A stretch of 64,000 nt of DNA from Pseudomonas sp. SLFW (GCF_009905615.1 NZ_JAAAKW010000003.1:186001-250000); one strand, 5' to 3'; positions 26,345-36,404 are shown, counted from the stretch's first letter. The notes: generated by a model from the sequence alone, not told the origin. Translations and numbers: made by a program.

Positions 26345-27472
26345 TCATCCCGGCTCGGCTGCCCGCCTGAGCGTGATGCGTGTCAGTTCCGAAGGCACGC
26401 CGAGTCGCAGGGCGAAGCCTGGCCAGAGCGCGGTGCCGTTGTTGACGTAAAGCTGCAGGCCGTCAACGTCATAGAACCCTGACACAAAACCTTCGTTGGC
26501 CCGAGCGATGATCAGGTCAAGCGGACGAATCATGCCGCCGTGGGTATGTCCCGACAACTGCAACGCCACGCCTTGACTCGCGGCGAGCCGAGCGTTGCGC
26601 GGCTGGTGGTCCAGCAAAATGATCGGCGTGTGGTCGGGCGCGCCTGCCAGCGCCTGCTTAAGGTCCGGCCCCGGCAAACCGGCCCGTGGAGCGCTCAGGT
26701 CGGTGACGCCAGCGAGGACTAAACGAGCGCCGTTGCGCTCGATGAGTGCATGGCTGTTGTTCAGACGGATCATGCCCAGAGACGCGAAGTAGTGCATCCA
26801 CGTTTCGTGATCGAAAAAATACTCGTGATTGCCGGGAATCACATACACCCCGTCGGGAGCGTGCAGATTGCGCAGCGGTTCGACGTCTTGTCTTCGTACG
26901 CTGAGCGGGCCGTCGATGAGGTCGCCGGTGACCACGATCAGATCAACCCCCAGCGCGTTGGAACGATCAACCACCGCGTGCGCCCACGGCTGATTAAAGA
27001 GGCGACTGATGTGCATATCGGTCAATTGCAGAACGGTATAGCCGTCGAATTGCGGCGGCAGGTCTTTAATGGCCACATCGATGTCCTTGACCGGCGGGAC
27101 CCGTATCGCCTGGTGCACGCCGACAGCCGCCAGTAACAGCGCCGCAGTCCCTATCCCATAGCGCAGCGTGACGGGAATCTCCAGCCAGCGGCGACGAACC
27201 AGCAGGGTGAGCAGGGCGCCCAGATCAACGACGAGCTGCAACACCGCGATCAGCAGAATCGCGCCGAATGCCCAGTTGAAAAGAATAATCACCCCACGGG
27301 GAAACTCCGGCGAGAACACGCTGCCGGAGGAAAATTTCGCGTACAGGTGGTACTGCGACGCCAGCAACAGGACCAGCGAGGCCCCGACTCTGACGGGCAA
27401 GGGCCATGGCAGGGGCCAGACGAATCGAACGATCACATACAGGCAAGGCGTGCTGAACATAAGATGAAACAT
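26345..27472 (-). CDS. Membrane-anchored metallophosphoesterase (YkuE/YaeI-like)
   Basis: 375 residues from the ATG at 27472, which has CAGGAG seven bases before it. About four membrane helices fill the first 140 residues. They are followed by a calcineurin-type phosphoesterase domain with all five motifs: LQLTDMHIS, VVTGDLIDG, VIPGNHEYF, LLDHQPRN and LSGHTHGGM. Related proteins dephosphorylate nucleotides or lipid pyrophosphates such as UDP-diacylglucosamine. The substrate here is open. The catalytic domain should face the side after the fourth helix. It is monocistronic. Confidence 0.88.
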   Translation of the reverse strand: MFHLMFSTPCLYVIVRFVWPLPWPLPVRVGASLVLLLASQYHLYAKFSSGSVFSPEFPRGVIILFNWAFGAILLIAVLQLVVDLGALLTLLVRRRWLEIPVTLRYGIGTAALLLAAVGVHQAIRVPPVKDIDVAIKDLPPQFDGYTVLQLTDMHISRLFNQPWAHAVVDRSNALGVDLIVVTGDLIDGPLSVRRQDVEPLRNLHAPDGVYVIPGNHEYFFDHETWMHYFASLGMIRLNNSHALIERNGARLVLAGVTDLSAPRAGLPGPDLKQALAGAPDHTPIILLDHQPRNARLAASQGVALQLSGHTHGGMIRPLDLIIARANEGFVSGFYDVDGLQLYVNNGTALWPGFALRLGVPSELTRITLRRAAEPG

Positions 27473-27659
27473 CAGGTGGCTCCTGTGTCCGTAATAGCCT
27501 GTGCGCCGACCTCGATAAATGCCGTGAAAGCGCCAGCCCAGAGAGGTTGAGATCAACGGCCAAGGCGATACGTTCAGAAGCCCCTGTTTTATTTCATGGC
27601 CTGCGTTTCTTGCTGCAAGAGGAGGTACGCAACATCATGCGTGTCCTCGCAGTGCAGGA

Positions 27660-28718
27660 TCAGGCCGCGGTCAGTGAGGCCATGTCGATCACGAACCGGT
27701 AACGGACGTCGCCGCGCTCCATACGTTCGAAGGCGTGATTAATGTCTTGGATCGCGATGGTTTCGCAGTCCGGAACGATGCCTTTACGCGCACAGAAATC
27801 GAGCATTTCCTGGGTTTGGGCAATGCCGCCGGAGGGCGACCCGGTGATGCGTCGGCGCCCCATGATCAACGGCAAGGTGCTAAAGCCGTCCATGTCACCC
27901 AGATTGCCGACGATGACCAGCGCGCCGGCCACGTCCAGCAGCCCCAGATAAGGCGACAGGTCGTGGGCGACGGGAATCGTGTCGATGATCACATCAAAGG
28001 CTGACGCGGCGCTGGCCATGGCCTCGTCCGAGGTGGACAGCAGCACATTGTCAGCGCCCAATGCGTACGCCTCGTCGGCCTTCCCGGACGTGCGAGTGAG
28101 GACCGTTACGTTGGCGCCCATCGCTGCGGCGAAACGCCCGGCCAGATGCCCCAGCCCGCCGATGCCGATGACGCCTACGCGGCTGCCGGGGCCGACGTTC
28201 CATGTGCGCAGCGGGGAGTAAACGGTGATCCCGGCACACAGCAGCGGGCCCGCGAGGGCTGGATCGAGCTTTTCGGGAAGCGCGAGCACGAAATGGTCTT
28301 TGACGACAGTGTGCTTGGCGTAACCGCCCAAGGTGATGTCGTGGGTGATCCGGTCCTGCCCGTTATAGGTCACGGTCGGGTACTCGCGGCACATTTGCTC
28401 TTCGCCGAGTCGGCACTGATCGCAGTGCGAGCAGCTGTCGATGATGGTCCCGACCGCCACGTGCTGCCCAACGCTGAACCGGCTGACGTGGCGGCCCGTT
28501 TCGACCACTTTGCCAATGATCTCGTGGCCCGGCACGCAGGGGTAGTGCGTCTTTTGGAAGGCGCTCCAATCGCCGCGTGCCTGATGCAGGTCGCTATGGC
28601 ACACCCCGCAGTAGAGGATTTCAATGGCAACGTCATCCGGCCGCAATTCGCGGCGTTCGAAGGAAAAATGAGTCAGTGGGCTGTTGGCATTGTGTGCAGC
28701 GTATCCATAAGTCTTCAT
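27660..28718 (-). CDS. Zinc-dependent alcohol dehydrogenase, YahK/cinnamyl-alcohol type
   Basis: 352 residues from the ATG at 28718. It is a medium-chain dehydrogenase. The catalytic zinc ligands are in YCGVCHSDLH and VPGHEIIG (residues about 37-65). The structural zinc lobe is CSHCDQCRLGEEQMC (about 93-107), and the cofactor fold is GIGGLGHLAGRFA (near 178). The motif set is that of NADPH-dependent aldehyde reductases of the YahK/CAD family, which reduce a broad range of aldehydes. The divergent AraC-type regulator at 29013 is its likely controller. The 294-base gap between them holds no further gene. Confidence 0.92.
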   Translation of the reverse strand: MKTYGYAAHNANSPLTHFSFERRELRPDDVAIEILYCGVCHSDLHQARGDWSAFQKTHYPCVPGHEIIGKVVETGRHVSRFSVGQHVAVGTIIDSCSHCDQCRLGEEQMCREYPTVTYNGQDRITHDITLGGYAKHTVVKDHFVLALPEKLDPALAGPLLCAGITVYSPLRTWNVGPGSRVGVIGIGGLGHLAGRFAAAMGANVTVLTRTSGKADEAYALGADNVLLSTSDEAMASAASAFDVIIDTIPVAHDLSPYLGLLDVAGALVIVGNLGDMDGFSTLPLIMGRRRITGSPSGGIAQTQEMLDFCARKGIVPDCETIAIQDINHAFERMERGDVRYRFVIDMASLTAA

Positions 28719-29012
28719 CGGTCGAATGTCCTGGTAGGGAGGAGCAATGACCATACGGCTGAATGTCGGCCGCCGGTCAGCCCGATACTCCCGGGTCATT
28801 GCCCGATCCGCTTGGATGACGGGGCTGGAAGAGGGAGGTGACAGAGTGCGCTGGCGGGAAACAGGGAACGCGCCGTTATCTCCTCGCAATGGCAAGCCAG
28901 AGAATCAGGCAATCCCTCGATAGAAATGGGCTAACTTGAAAACGGCGCATGCCTCTACAGTCGTCATGAACGCAACGTCTCCCCATGAACACTGTGATTC
29001 AGGTCCCTCATC

Positions 29013-29957
29013 ATGATTGAATTGAACGAGGCGGATGATCTCCGGCGTGCCGAAACCGCCGGCATTCGCGAGGAACTGGCAAACCGCATTGAAAGGTTTC
29101 TGAAAAACGATGCCGAGCGCATGACCTCGTTGCCCGGTCTCAGCGTTGCCACGGTTCTGAGGCCGACCGTGCCCAGCTCATATGTCTACGAACCGAGCAT
29201 TTCCCTGATCCTTCGGGGGCGCAAGCGCCTGCACCTCGGGAAAACCACCTACATCTATAACGAGTCCCGATTCCTGCTCACCGCTGTCAACCTGCCAACG
29301 GTGACCGAAGTGCTGGACGCGACCCCCGAAGCCCCTTACGTCTCGCTGTTGATGCGACTCGACTTGCAGACGGCGCGCCAGGTCATGGCCGATGTGGGAA
29401 CCACCGGTTCAGGCGGCGCTGCCACCGGTATCGGCATGGCCCTCGGACCGGCGACGGTCGAGCTGTTCGATGCTGTGGGGCGGCTGATCAAGCTGATCGA
29501 CAACCCCCAGGATTTGCTCCATGTCGGGCCGCTCATACAGCGCGAGATCATTTATCGGATTCTGGTGAGTTCGGCGGGGCTTCGCTTTCGAGACACGATC
29601 ATCGCCGGAACACAGAGTCAGCGCATCGCCAAGGCCATCGCCTGGCTGCGGGACCACTATATGCAGCCACTGCGGATCGAAGACCTCGCGACGCTGGCGG
29701 GAATGGGCGTGTCGACGTTGCATCACCATTTTCGGGTCATGACCGCCATGAGCCCGTTGCAGTACCAGAAACACCTTCGTCTTCACGAGGCTCGCCGGAT
29801 TCTGTTGACCGAAGCCGTGGATGCCACGACCGCTGCCGTGCGTGTCGGCTACGAAAGCGCCACCCAGTTCAACCGGGAATACAAACGCAGTTTCGGCGCG
29901 CCACCTATGCGCGATATCCAATCATGTCTGGCGGCGGGGAGCCGCGCGACGGAGTGA
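29013..29957 (+). CDS. AraC-family regulator (AraC_N type), probably of the adjacent alcohol dehydrogenase
   Basis: 314 residues. The N-terminal AraC_N ligand domain has YEPSISLILRGRKRLHLG, the pattern of YqhC-like regulators that sense aldehydes and control YqhD/YahK-type reductases. The C-terminal pair of helix-turn-helix motifs is LATLAGMGVSTLHHHFRV and VRVGYESATQFNREYKRSFG. It is divergent from the zinc alcohol dehydrogenase, which fits aldehyde-responsive control. A paralogue lies at 39873. The gap 29958-30235 after it (278 bases) has no gene that I can see. Confidence 0.9.
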   Translation: MIELNEADDLRRAETAGIREELANRIERFLKNDAERMTSLPGLSVATVLRPTVPSSYVYEPSISLILRGRKRLHLGKTTYIYNESRFLLTAVNLPTVTEVLDATPEAPYVSLLMRLDLQTARQVMADVGTTGSGGAATGIGMALGPATVELFDAVGRLIKLIDNPQDLLHVGPLIQREIIYRILVSSAGLRFRDTIIAGTQSQRIAKAIAWLRDHYMQPLRIEDLATLAGMGVSTLHHHFRVMTAMSPLQYQKHLRLHEARRILLTEAVDATTAAVRVGYESATQFNREYKRSFGAPPMRDIQSCLAAGSRATE

Positions 29958-30235
29958 ATCAGGCCCACCCGCGCGCCTCTGAAGTGCAATCCTCCTGAAT
30001 ACTTGCCTAATCCTCCGACCTTTCACGGCATGGATAGAAAACGTCAGAACCAAGGGCTAAAGTTGGGCCACCGGGAGCCTGTTTCAAAAAGCCTCCTCCC
30101 TGCCAGGCATCGCACCTGGCGCCGGCCTTCGACACGCGTCTACGCAGCCGGGAGACCCCGCCTGTCATCGCTGCCCGCAGCGCCGCCGTTTAAAAAATCA
30201 AAAAGCATAATCAACCGATGATGAGCGGGTGAGCC

Positions 30236-30700
30236 ATGGAATTACGCATTAATCAGAAGACCTATCAAGTTGATGCCGACGCCGATACGCCCTTGCTGTG
30301 GGTGATTCGCGACGATCTGGGCATGACGGGCACCAAATACGGTTGCGGCCTCGCACAGTGCGGCGCGTGCTCGGTGCTGGTGGATGGCAACGTCGTGCGT
30401 TCCTGCGTGACTCCGGTGGCCGGTGTGGTGGGCCGTGAGGTGACGACCATCGAGGCGATTGAGTCCGATGAAGTCGGTAAGCGTGTGGTCGCCACGTGGG
30501 TCGAGCATCAAGTCGCTCAGTGCGGCTATTGCCAGTCCGGTCAAGTGATGGCCGCCACCGCGCTGCTCAAACACACGGCCAGACCCAGCGACGCGCAGAT
30601 CGAGGCCGCGATGGTCAATCTGTGCCGCTGCGGCACCTATAACGCGATTCATGCCGCTGTCCATGACCTCGCCGGACAAACCGTGAAGGGGGATGCCTGA
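30236..30700 (+). CDS. (2Fe-2S)-binding small subunit of a molybdenum hydroxylase (IorA-like)
   Basis: 154 residues carrying two [2Fe-2S] clusters. The plant-ferredoxin-type set is GCGLAQCGACSVLVDG plus a downstream Cys in VRSCVTP, and the four-helix set is CGYCQSGQ plus CRCGTY. It passes electrons from the molybdenum site to the cytochrome partner. Isoquinoline 1-oxidoreductase, nicotinate dehydrogenase and periplasmic aldehyde dehydrogenases share this subunit. It is the first gene of a four-gene operon: its stop overlaps the start of the large subunit. No signal peptide is visible, so it is probably co-exported with the Tat substrate. Confidence 0.93.
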   Translation: MELRINQKTYQVDADADTPLLWVIRDDLGMTGTKYGCGLAQCGACSVLVDGNVVRSCVTPVAGVVGREVTTIEAIESDEVGKRVVATWVEHQVAQCGYCQSGQVMAATALLKHTARPSDAQIEAAMVNLCRCGTYNAIHAAVHDLAGQTVKGDA

Positions 30701-32946
30701 TGAACGTTCGTTTCGATGCCGTCGCCCATCTCATGGGGCAACCCCTGACCGAGCCCGTCAACTTTTCCCGCCGACGCTTCCTGACCGGCACCGCCGTGGG
30801 CGCGTTGGTGTTGGGTTTTGGCTTGCCACTCGGTTCGTCTCGCGTACAGGCCGCCACCGCCGCCGCAGAACGCGGGACCCAGGTGCCTGCGTTTCTTGAA
30901 ATTCGCCCGGACAACACAGTACGGCTGCTGTCGCCGTTCATTGAGGGCGGGCAGGGTACGTTCACGGCCATGGCGCAGATCGTCGGCGAAGAGCTCGATG
31001 CCGACCCTGCCACCTTTGTCGTGGAGTGCGCTCCGCCGGGTGAAGCGTATTACGTGATGGAAAACGGCATCCGCATCACGGGCGGCAGCATGTCGATCCG
31101 GATGAGCTACCCGACCATGCGCCGTATGGGCGCGTTGGCCCGCGCCATGCTGCTTCAGGCAGGGGCTGAGGCGCTCAACGCGCCCGTCAGCGAACTGACC
31201 ACCGAGCCCGGTAAAGTGGTGCACGCGGCCTCGGGTCGGTCCATTCCTTATGGTGAACTGGCGGGCCGCGCACTGGACTTGCCGGTGCCGGACCCCGCCA
31301 GCGTCACGCTGCGCGACCCGAGCCAGTTCCGCTGGATCGGCAAACCCGTCAAACGCCTCGATGCCTACGACAAATCCACCGGCAAGGCGCTCTACACCAT
31401 CGATCTCAAAGTCGACGGCATGCTCCACGCTGCGGTGCAACACGCGCCGCGCCTGGGCATGACCGTGGGCACCCTGCGCAACGAAGACCAGGTCAAGGCC
31501 ATGAAAGGCGTGCATTCGGTGCACCGTCTGCCCGGCGCCGTGGCGGTGGTCGCCGAGCGTTGGTGGCATGCCAAGCGCGCCGTGGAAGCGATTCAGGTGG
31601 ACTGGCAGGAAGCACCCGCCGATTCGACGATGCGCGTGATGCCCGCCGATTTCTCGACCGACGCCTATTTCAAACGACTGGCCGCTGAGAAAGGCCCGGC
31701 TCGCGATGACGAAAACGAAGGCGATGTGGCCGGTACGCTGGCCAACGCCAAGAGCAAAATCGAAGCGACCTACAACAATCAGTACCTGCACCATGCCCAG
31801 TTGGAGCCGCCGTCGGCCCTGGCCCGGTTCAACCCGGACGGGTCGCTGGAAATCTGGCTGCCCAACCAGGCCCCTGAAATGTTCCAGGCCGACATTGCCA
31901 AGCGCTTCGGGCTGGACCCGTCGCGTATCACCCTGCATTCGCCGTTGCTGGGCGGCTTTTTCGGTCGGCATTTCCTGTACGACTCGGCCAGTCCGTACCC
32001 GCAGGCTATCGAACTGGCGAAAGCGGTCGGGCGTCCGGTGAAAATGATCTGGAGCCGAGAAGAAGAGTTTTTGCGTGACGTCTTGAGACCCGGCGCAGCA
32101 GTCAATTTCCGCGGCGCTCTGGACAATGACGGTTGGCCTGTTGCAATCGAAGCGATCAGCGCGACGGAAGGGCCGACCGAGGGACTGGCCGGCAAGCAGG
32201 GCGACAAGATCGACCCGACGGCCCTTGAAGGGTTGTCTGGCAAGTCCTACGCGATTCCCAACAAGCGCATTGCCCAGATCTACGTCAAAGGCTCGGTCAC
32301 GTTGGGCTACTGGCGCTCGGTGGGTAATTCGCTCAACGACTTCTTCTATGAGTCCTTTCTCGACGAGCTGGCGGACAAAGGCGGCAAAGATCCGTTCGAA
32401 CTGCGCCTGCACCTGTTGCGCGACAACAAACGCCTGACGACCTTGCTCAACGCTGTCGGCGAACTCTCGGGAGGCTGGAAGCGCGGCCCGTTCACTGCAG
32501 AGGACGGCAGCAAACGCGCTCGCGGCGTGGCCATGGCATCGCCGTTCGGCACGCAGACAGCCGTGATCGCCGAGGTGTCCATCGAGCATGGGCAGGTCAA
32601 GGTGCACGACATCTGGCAAGCCATCGACCCGGGCAGCATCGTCAACCCGGCGATTGTCGAGGCGCAGGTCAACGGCGCGGTGTCGTTGGGGTTGTCTCAG
32701 GTATTGGTGGAGGAGGCGGTGTACGTCGACGGTAAACCCCGTGCGCGCAACTACGACTTATATCCGATTCTGCCGCCGTCGCGGATGGCACGGGTGCATG
32801 TGAAGGTGGTCGAAAGCGGGGAAAAAATGGGCGGCATCGGTGAACCGCCGCTGCCTGCGGTGGCGCCTGCCGTGGCCAACGCGGTCGCGGCATTGACGGG
32901 GCAACGGCCTCGCAGCATGCCCTTGAGCCGATACACCTTTACCTGA
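30700..32946 (+). CDS. Molybdopterin-binding large subunit, Tat-exported (IorB-like)
   Basis: 748 residues of the xanthine dehydrogenase family with the Moco-cytosine-dinucleotide architecture. The N terminus carries a Tat motif, SRRRFLTG, at residues 23-30, followed by a hydrophobic stretch to about residue 50. GGFFGRHFLYD and the C-terminal catalytic Glu in GGIGEPPLPAVAPAV (about residue 717) are present. It hydroxylates an N-heterocycle or oxidises an aldehyde in the periplasm using water. The exact substrate is not set by sequence. It works with the 2Fe-2S subunit before it and the cytochrome after it. Confidence 0.92.
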   Translation: MNVRFDAVAHLMGQPLTEPVNFSRRRFLTGTAVGALVLGFGLPLGSSRVQAATAAAERGTQVPAFLEIRPDNTVRLLSPFIEGGQGTFTAMAQIVGEELDADPATFVVECAPPGEAYYVMENGIRITGGSMSIRMSYPTMRRMGALARAMLLQAGAEALNAPVSELTTEPGKVVHAASGRSIPYGELAGRALDLPVPDPASVTLRDPSQFRWIGKPVKRLDAYDKSTGKALYTIDLKVDGMLHAAVQHAPRLGMTVGTLRNEDQVKAMKGVHSVHRLPGAVAVVAERWWHAKRAVEAIQVDWQEAPADSTMRVMPADFSTDAYFKRLAAEKGPARDDENEGDVAGTLANAKSKIEATYNNQYLHHAQLEPPSALARFNPDGSLEIWLPNQAPEMFQADIAKRFGLDPSRITLHSPLLGGFFGRHFLYDSASPYPQAIELAKAVGRPVKMIWSREEEFLRDVLRPGAAVNFRGALDNDGWPVAIEAISATEGPTEGLAGKQGDKIDPTALEGLSGKSYAIPNKRIAQIYVKGSVTLGYWRSVGNSLNDFFYESFLDELADKGGKDPFELRLHLLRDNKRLTTLLNAVGELSGGWKRGPFTAEDGSKRARGVAMASPFGTQTAVIAEVSIEHGQVKVHDIWQAIDPGSIVNPAIVEAQVNGAVSLGLSQVLVEEAVYVDGKPRARNYDLYPILPPSRMARVHVKVVESGEKMGGIGEPPLPAVAPAVANAVAALTGQRPRSMPLSRYTFT

Positions 32947-32963
32947 CCTGCGCCGGAGCCTTT

Positions 32964-34310
32964 ATGAATAACAGCCGATTCGCAAGAACCGCTGGCTGGC
33001 TGGCGCTGCCGTGCCTGGTCGCGGCGGGCCTGCTGGCCTGGTACGTTACCCGCGAGCCCGCCTCGCATGTGCAAGCTGATCAGACCGCTGACACGGCACC
33101 CGCGCTGGTGACCCGAGGTGAGTATGTCGCCCGGCTCAGTGATTGCGTGGCGTGTCACAGCGTGCCTGGGGGTGCGCCGTTTGCCGGAGGCCTGGAAATG
33201 GCCACGCCACTGGGCGCGATTCATACCACCAACATCACCCCGGACCGGGACACCGGCATTGGCGGCTACAGCCTGGCGGACTTTGACAGGGCCGTTCGAC
33301 ATGGCGTCGCCCCCGGCGGACGTCGTCTGTACCCGGCCATGCCGTATCCGTCTTACGCCAAGCTCACGGACGATGACGTCCGCGCGTTATATGCGTTTTT
33401 CATGAAAGGGATAGCGCCGGTCAACCAGGCCAACATCGCGAGCGCGATTCCCTGGCCGCTGAACATGCGTTGGCCCATCGCGTTGTGGAACGGCGTGTTC
33501 ACCGACGCCTCGCCGTATGCGGCCAAGGCGGGTAAGGACGAGCTATGGAATCGCGGTGCGTACATCGTTCAAGGCCCGGGCCACTGCGGCAGTTGCCACA
33601 CGCCGCGCGGACTGGCGTTCAATGAGAAGGCGCTCGACGATTCCGGCACACCGTTCCTGGCGGGTGCGTTGCTCGACGGCTGGTACGCGCCGAGTTTGCG
33701 CAACGATCACAACACCGGGCTGGGTCGCTGGGACGAGCCGGAAATCGTGCAGTTCCTCAAGACCGGCCGCAACAAACACGCTGTAGTCTTCGGTTCGATG
33801 ACCGAGGCCTTCAACAACTCCACGCAGTTCATGAGCGACGGGGACCTGTCGGCGATTGCGCGTTATCTGAAGTCATTGCCCGGCGACGGCCAACGCGACG
33901 GCGCACCCTGGCAGTATCAAGCAGTGTCTGCCGCTGCCCGGCTGGACGTTCCCGGCGCCCACACGTATGTGACCCGCTGTGCGTCGTGTCATGGGGACGA
34001 TGGAAAAGGGCAGTCGGAGTGGATGCCACCTTTGGCCGGGGCGACGTCGGCGCTGGCGAAAGAAAACGCTTCGGCCATCAACATCACCCTGAACGGTTCC
34101 CAACGGGTCGTCGCGGCTGGCGTCCCGGATGCCTATCGCATGCCGGCGTTCCGCGAACAGCTGTCGGATCAGCAAATCGCCGAAGTCCTGTCTTTCGTGC
34201 GCAGCACGTGGGGCAATCAGAGTGAACCCGTGGACGCGCAGGCAGTCAGCAAACTACGTGAACACACAGACCCGGCGAGTAGCAGCCCGATCATTCTGCA
34301 AATGCGGTAA
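32964..34310 (+). CDS. Tri-haem cytochrome c subunit
   Basis: 448 residues. One N-terminal membrane anchor (GWLALPCLVAAGLLAWYV) is followed by three CxxCH haem sites: CVACH at about residue 61, CGSCH at about 207 and CASCH at about 339. This is the layout of cytochrome subunits of membrane-linked alcohol, aldehyde and nicotinate dehydrogenases. It carries electrons from the molybdenum enzyme to the respiratory chain in the periplasm. It is 17 bases after the large subunit gene. Confidence 0.93.
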   Translation: MNNSRFARTAGWLALPCLVAAGLLAWYVTREPASHVQADQTADTAPALVTRGEYVARLSDCVACHSVPGGAPFAGGLEMATPLGAIHTTNITPDRDTGIGGYSLADFDRAVRHGVAPGGRRLYPAMPYPSYAKLTDDDVRALYAFFMKGIAPVNQANIASAIPWPLNMRWPIALWNGVFTDASPYAAKAGKDELWNRGAYIVQGPGHCGSCHTPRGLAFNEKALDDSGTPFLAGALLDGWYAPSLRNDHNTGLGRWDEPEIVQFLKTGRNKHAVVFGSMTEAFNNSTQFMSDGDLSAIARYLKSLPGDGQRDGAPWQYQAVSAAARLDVPGAHTYVTRCASCHGDDGKGQSEWMPPLAGATSALAKENASAINITLNGSQRVVAAGVPDAYRMPAFREQLSDQQIAEVLSFVRSTWGNQSEPVDAQAVSKLREHTDPASSSPIILQMR

Positions 34311-34321
34311 GGAGACGCCTG

Positions 34322-35359
34322 ATGGAAAGCATTGACCTTTTGGTGTTGCGCACCGCCCGTGACTGGCTCGCGGCAGGAGAACACGTGCTGTTGGCGACCG
34401 TGTCCCGGACCTGGGGCTCCTCGCCGAGGCCCGTCGGCTCGATGATGGCCCTGCGTAACGACGGTCGCGTGGTGGGCAGCGTGTCGGGGGGCTGTATCGA
34501 AGACGATCTCATCCACCGCTATACCACCGCCTACGGAGGTGAGGGTTTAAGGGGAGGGCACCCGGAAGTGGTGCGTTACGGCGTCACGGCCGACGAAGCC
34601 CATCGTTTCGGATTGCCGTGTGGCGGAACCCTGGAGCTGGTCTTCGAGTTCAACCCTTCCTGGCAATCGCTGGATGAAGTGTTGGGCCAGCTCGACTCGG
34701 GGCATTTGGTGCGTCGGCGCCTGGTGTTGGCGAGCAACGAAGTAAGCCTCGAACACAGCCCTGCACCTGAGCAGTTCAGCTTTGACGGCCTACAGATGCT
34801 CAACACCTTGGGCCCAGGGTACCGCCTGCTCATGATCGGCGCCGGTGCGCTGGCCGAGTACCTGGCCACGATGGCGTTGTTCAACGGCTTCAAAGTCACG
34901 GTCTGTGATCCGCGCTCCGAGTACGTCGAGACCTGGTCGGTCAACGGTGTCCAGCGCATCGTTGGCATGCCGGATGACGTCGTCCGGGATTTCTCGGTTG
35001 ACCTCAGGACTTGCGTCGTCGCCTTGAGCCACGATCCCAAGCTCGACGACCTGGCCTTGCTGGAGGCCTTGCAGAGTCCGGCGTTTTACATCGGCGCCAT
35101 CGGTTCGCGCCGCAACAGCCAACAGCGTCGCGAGCGCTTGATCGAACACTTTGGCGAAACCGAAGCGTCACTTCAGCGACTGCGCGGCCCCATTGGCATT
35201 TATATCGGCAGCAAGACCCCGGCGGAAATCGCCGTCAGCGTCATGGCCGAAATCCTCGCCGCCAAAAACGGCGTCGTCCTGCCTCGGGACGTCAGCGTGA
35301 CCGAGGCCAAGGCGCTGGAAGACCGGGTGACGCTGGAGTTGGAGAAAGAACTGGTGTGA
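34322..35359 (+). CDS. XdhC-family molybdenum cofactor insertion protein
   Basis: 345 residues. The XdhC/CoxI domain at the N terminus shows SRTWGSSPRPVGSMM and VSGGCIEDDLI (about residues 30-65). The C-terminal Rossmann-like part has LLMIGAGALAEYLA and YIGAIGSRRNSQQRRERL. It binds, sulfurates or matures Moco for insertion into the large subunit just before it. The operon order small, large, cytochrome, XdhC is common for IorAB-type enzymes. Confidence 0.92.
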   Translation: MESIDLLVLRTARDWLAAGEHVLLATVSRTWGSSPRPVGSMMALRNDGRVVGSVSGGCIEDDLIHRYTTAYGGEGLRGGHPEVVRYGVTADEAHRFGLPCGGTLELVFEFNPSWQSLDEVLGQLDSGHLVRRRLVLASNEVSLEHSPAPEQFSFDGLQMLNTLGPGYRLLMIGAGALAEYLATMALFNGFKVTVCDPRSEYVETWSVNGVQRIVGMPDDVVRDFSVDLRTCVVALSHDPKLDDLALLEALQSPAFYIGAIGSRRNSQQRRERLIEHFGETEASLQRLRGPIGIYIGSKTPAEIAVSVMAEILAAKNGVVLPRDVSVTEAKALEDRVTLELEKELV

Positions 35360-35453
35360 GGGGCTTCACGCGCGAGCGACGACACCCGCCTCTCACGGTG
35401 TCTCGAAGCCTGTCCAGATTGCGTCGCTGAACAAGCGTGCGTGTCGCGCCGGG

Positions 35454-36404
35454 TCAATCTGCCGATGCAGTGTCAGGGTTGTCAGCCTCTCTGCTTTCTG
35501 CCTTGAGCCAGTCAAGCACGGCGCGAATCTCAGGCGAGCTCTGTTTGCCTGGGGCACAGAGAAAGTGATAACCCGTGTCACTTTCCATTTCCTCATCGAG
35601 CAGCTTGCGAAGCGTGCCGGTGCGCAGTTCATCAGAAATGTGCGATGTCCTGGCCATCGCGACGCCCAGCCCTCGAATCGCCGCCGAGACGGCCATGTTC
35701 GAGTGAGGCACGACCAGCACGCAATTGAGCGAGGAGGGTGCCAGTGCGTGTTTCTCAAGCCAGTAATCCCAGGAAGGCGTCGATATCTGCTCGCCATTGG
35801 CCATGTTCCGGGAACGCAGAATGACCGGGAACTTGATCACGTCTGCGGGGGTTGCGGGAGGGCCGATTCGGTCAATCAGGGCAGGGCTGCAAACCGGGAA
35901 AATCCGTTCGGGAAGCACGAACTCGGCGTAAAAGCCCGGCCATGTGGCGTCGCGGGTTTCCAGGCGTATGGCGGCTTGTCCGCTGGCATTATCGAATCGC
36001 GAGAAATCCTCGGTGTTGAGTTGAATACGGATGTCGGGATGCCTGGCGTAGAAGGCGGGCAGGCGAGGGATCAACCAGGTGTTGGCGAACGAGTCGTGTA
36101 CGAACAGCTCGATCAGCGATGTGCCCTGAGCATTTCGCTCGAAGCGCGTGGCGAGGGCGGCAAAATCCTTCAGGAATTGGCGCACGACAGGAAGCAGTTC
36201 GATGCCAGCCTGCGTCACGACCATCGCACCTGCAGTGCGGTCAAACAGCTCGGCGCCCAGTATCTCCTCCAGTTGCCTGACCTGGTGGCTGATCGCGCTT
36301 TGCGTGACATGCAACTCCAACGCCGCCTGCGAAAAATTAAGGTGCCGAACGCAGGCCTCAAAACCTCTGAGCGCAGCCATCGAGGGGAATTTCCTAGCGG
36401 CCAT
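35454..36404 (-). CDS. LysR-family regulator
   Basis: 316 residues. The N-terminal winged helix has NFSQAALELHVTQSAISHQV and QLEEILGAELFDRTAGAM, and the rest is a type 2 periplasmic-binding-like effector domain (FARNTWLIP-type block at LFVHDSFANTWLIPRLPAFY). The helix pattern is of the GcvA/AmpR subgroup. It is divergent from the MFS gene at 36507, with a 102-base shared promoter region, so that transporter is its likely target. The effector is unknown. Confidence 0.9.
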   Translation of the reverse strand: MAARKFPSMAALRGFEACVRHLNFSQAALELHVTQSAISHQVRQLEEILGAELFDRTAGAMVVTQAGIELLPVVRQFLKDFAALATRFERNAQGTSLIELFVHDSFANTWLIPRLPAFYARHPDIRIQLNTEDFSRFDNASGQAAIRLETRDATWPGFYAEFVLPERIFPVCSPALIDRIGPPATPADVIKFPVILRSRNMANGEQISTPSWDYWLEKHALAPSSLNCVLVVPHSNMAVSAAIRGLGVAMARTSHISDELRTGTLRKLLDEEMESDTGYHFLCAPGKQSSPEIRAVLDWLKAESREADNPDTASAD

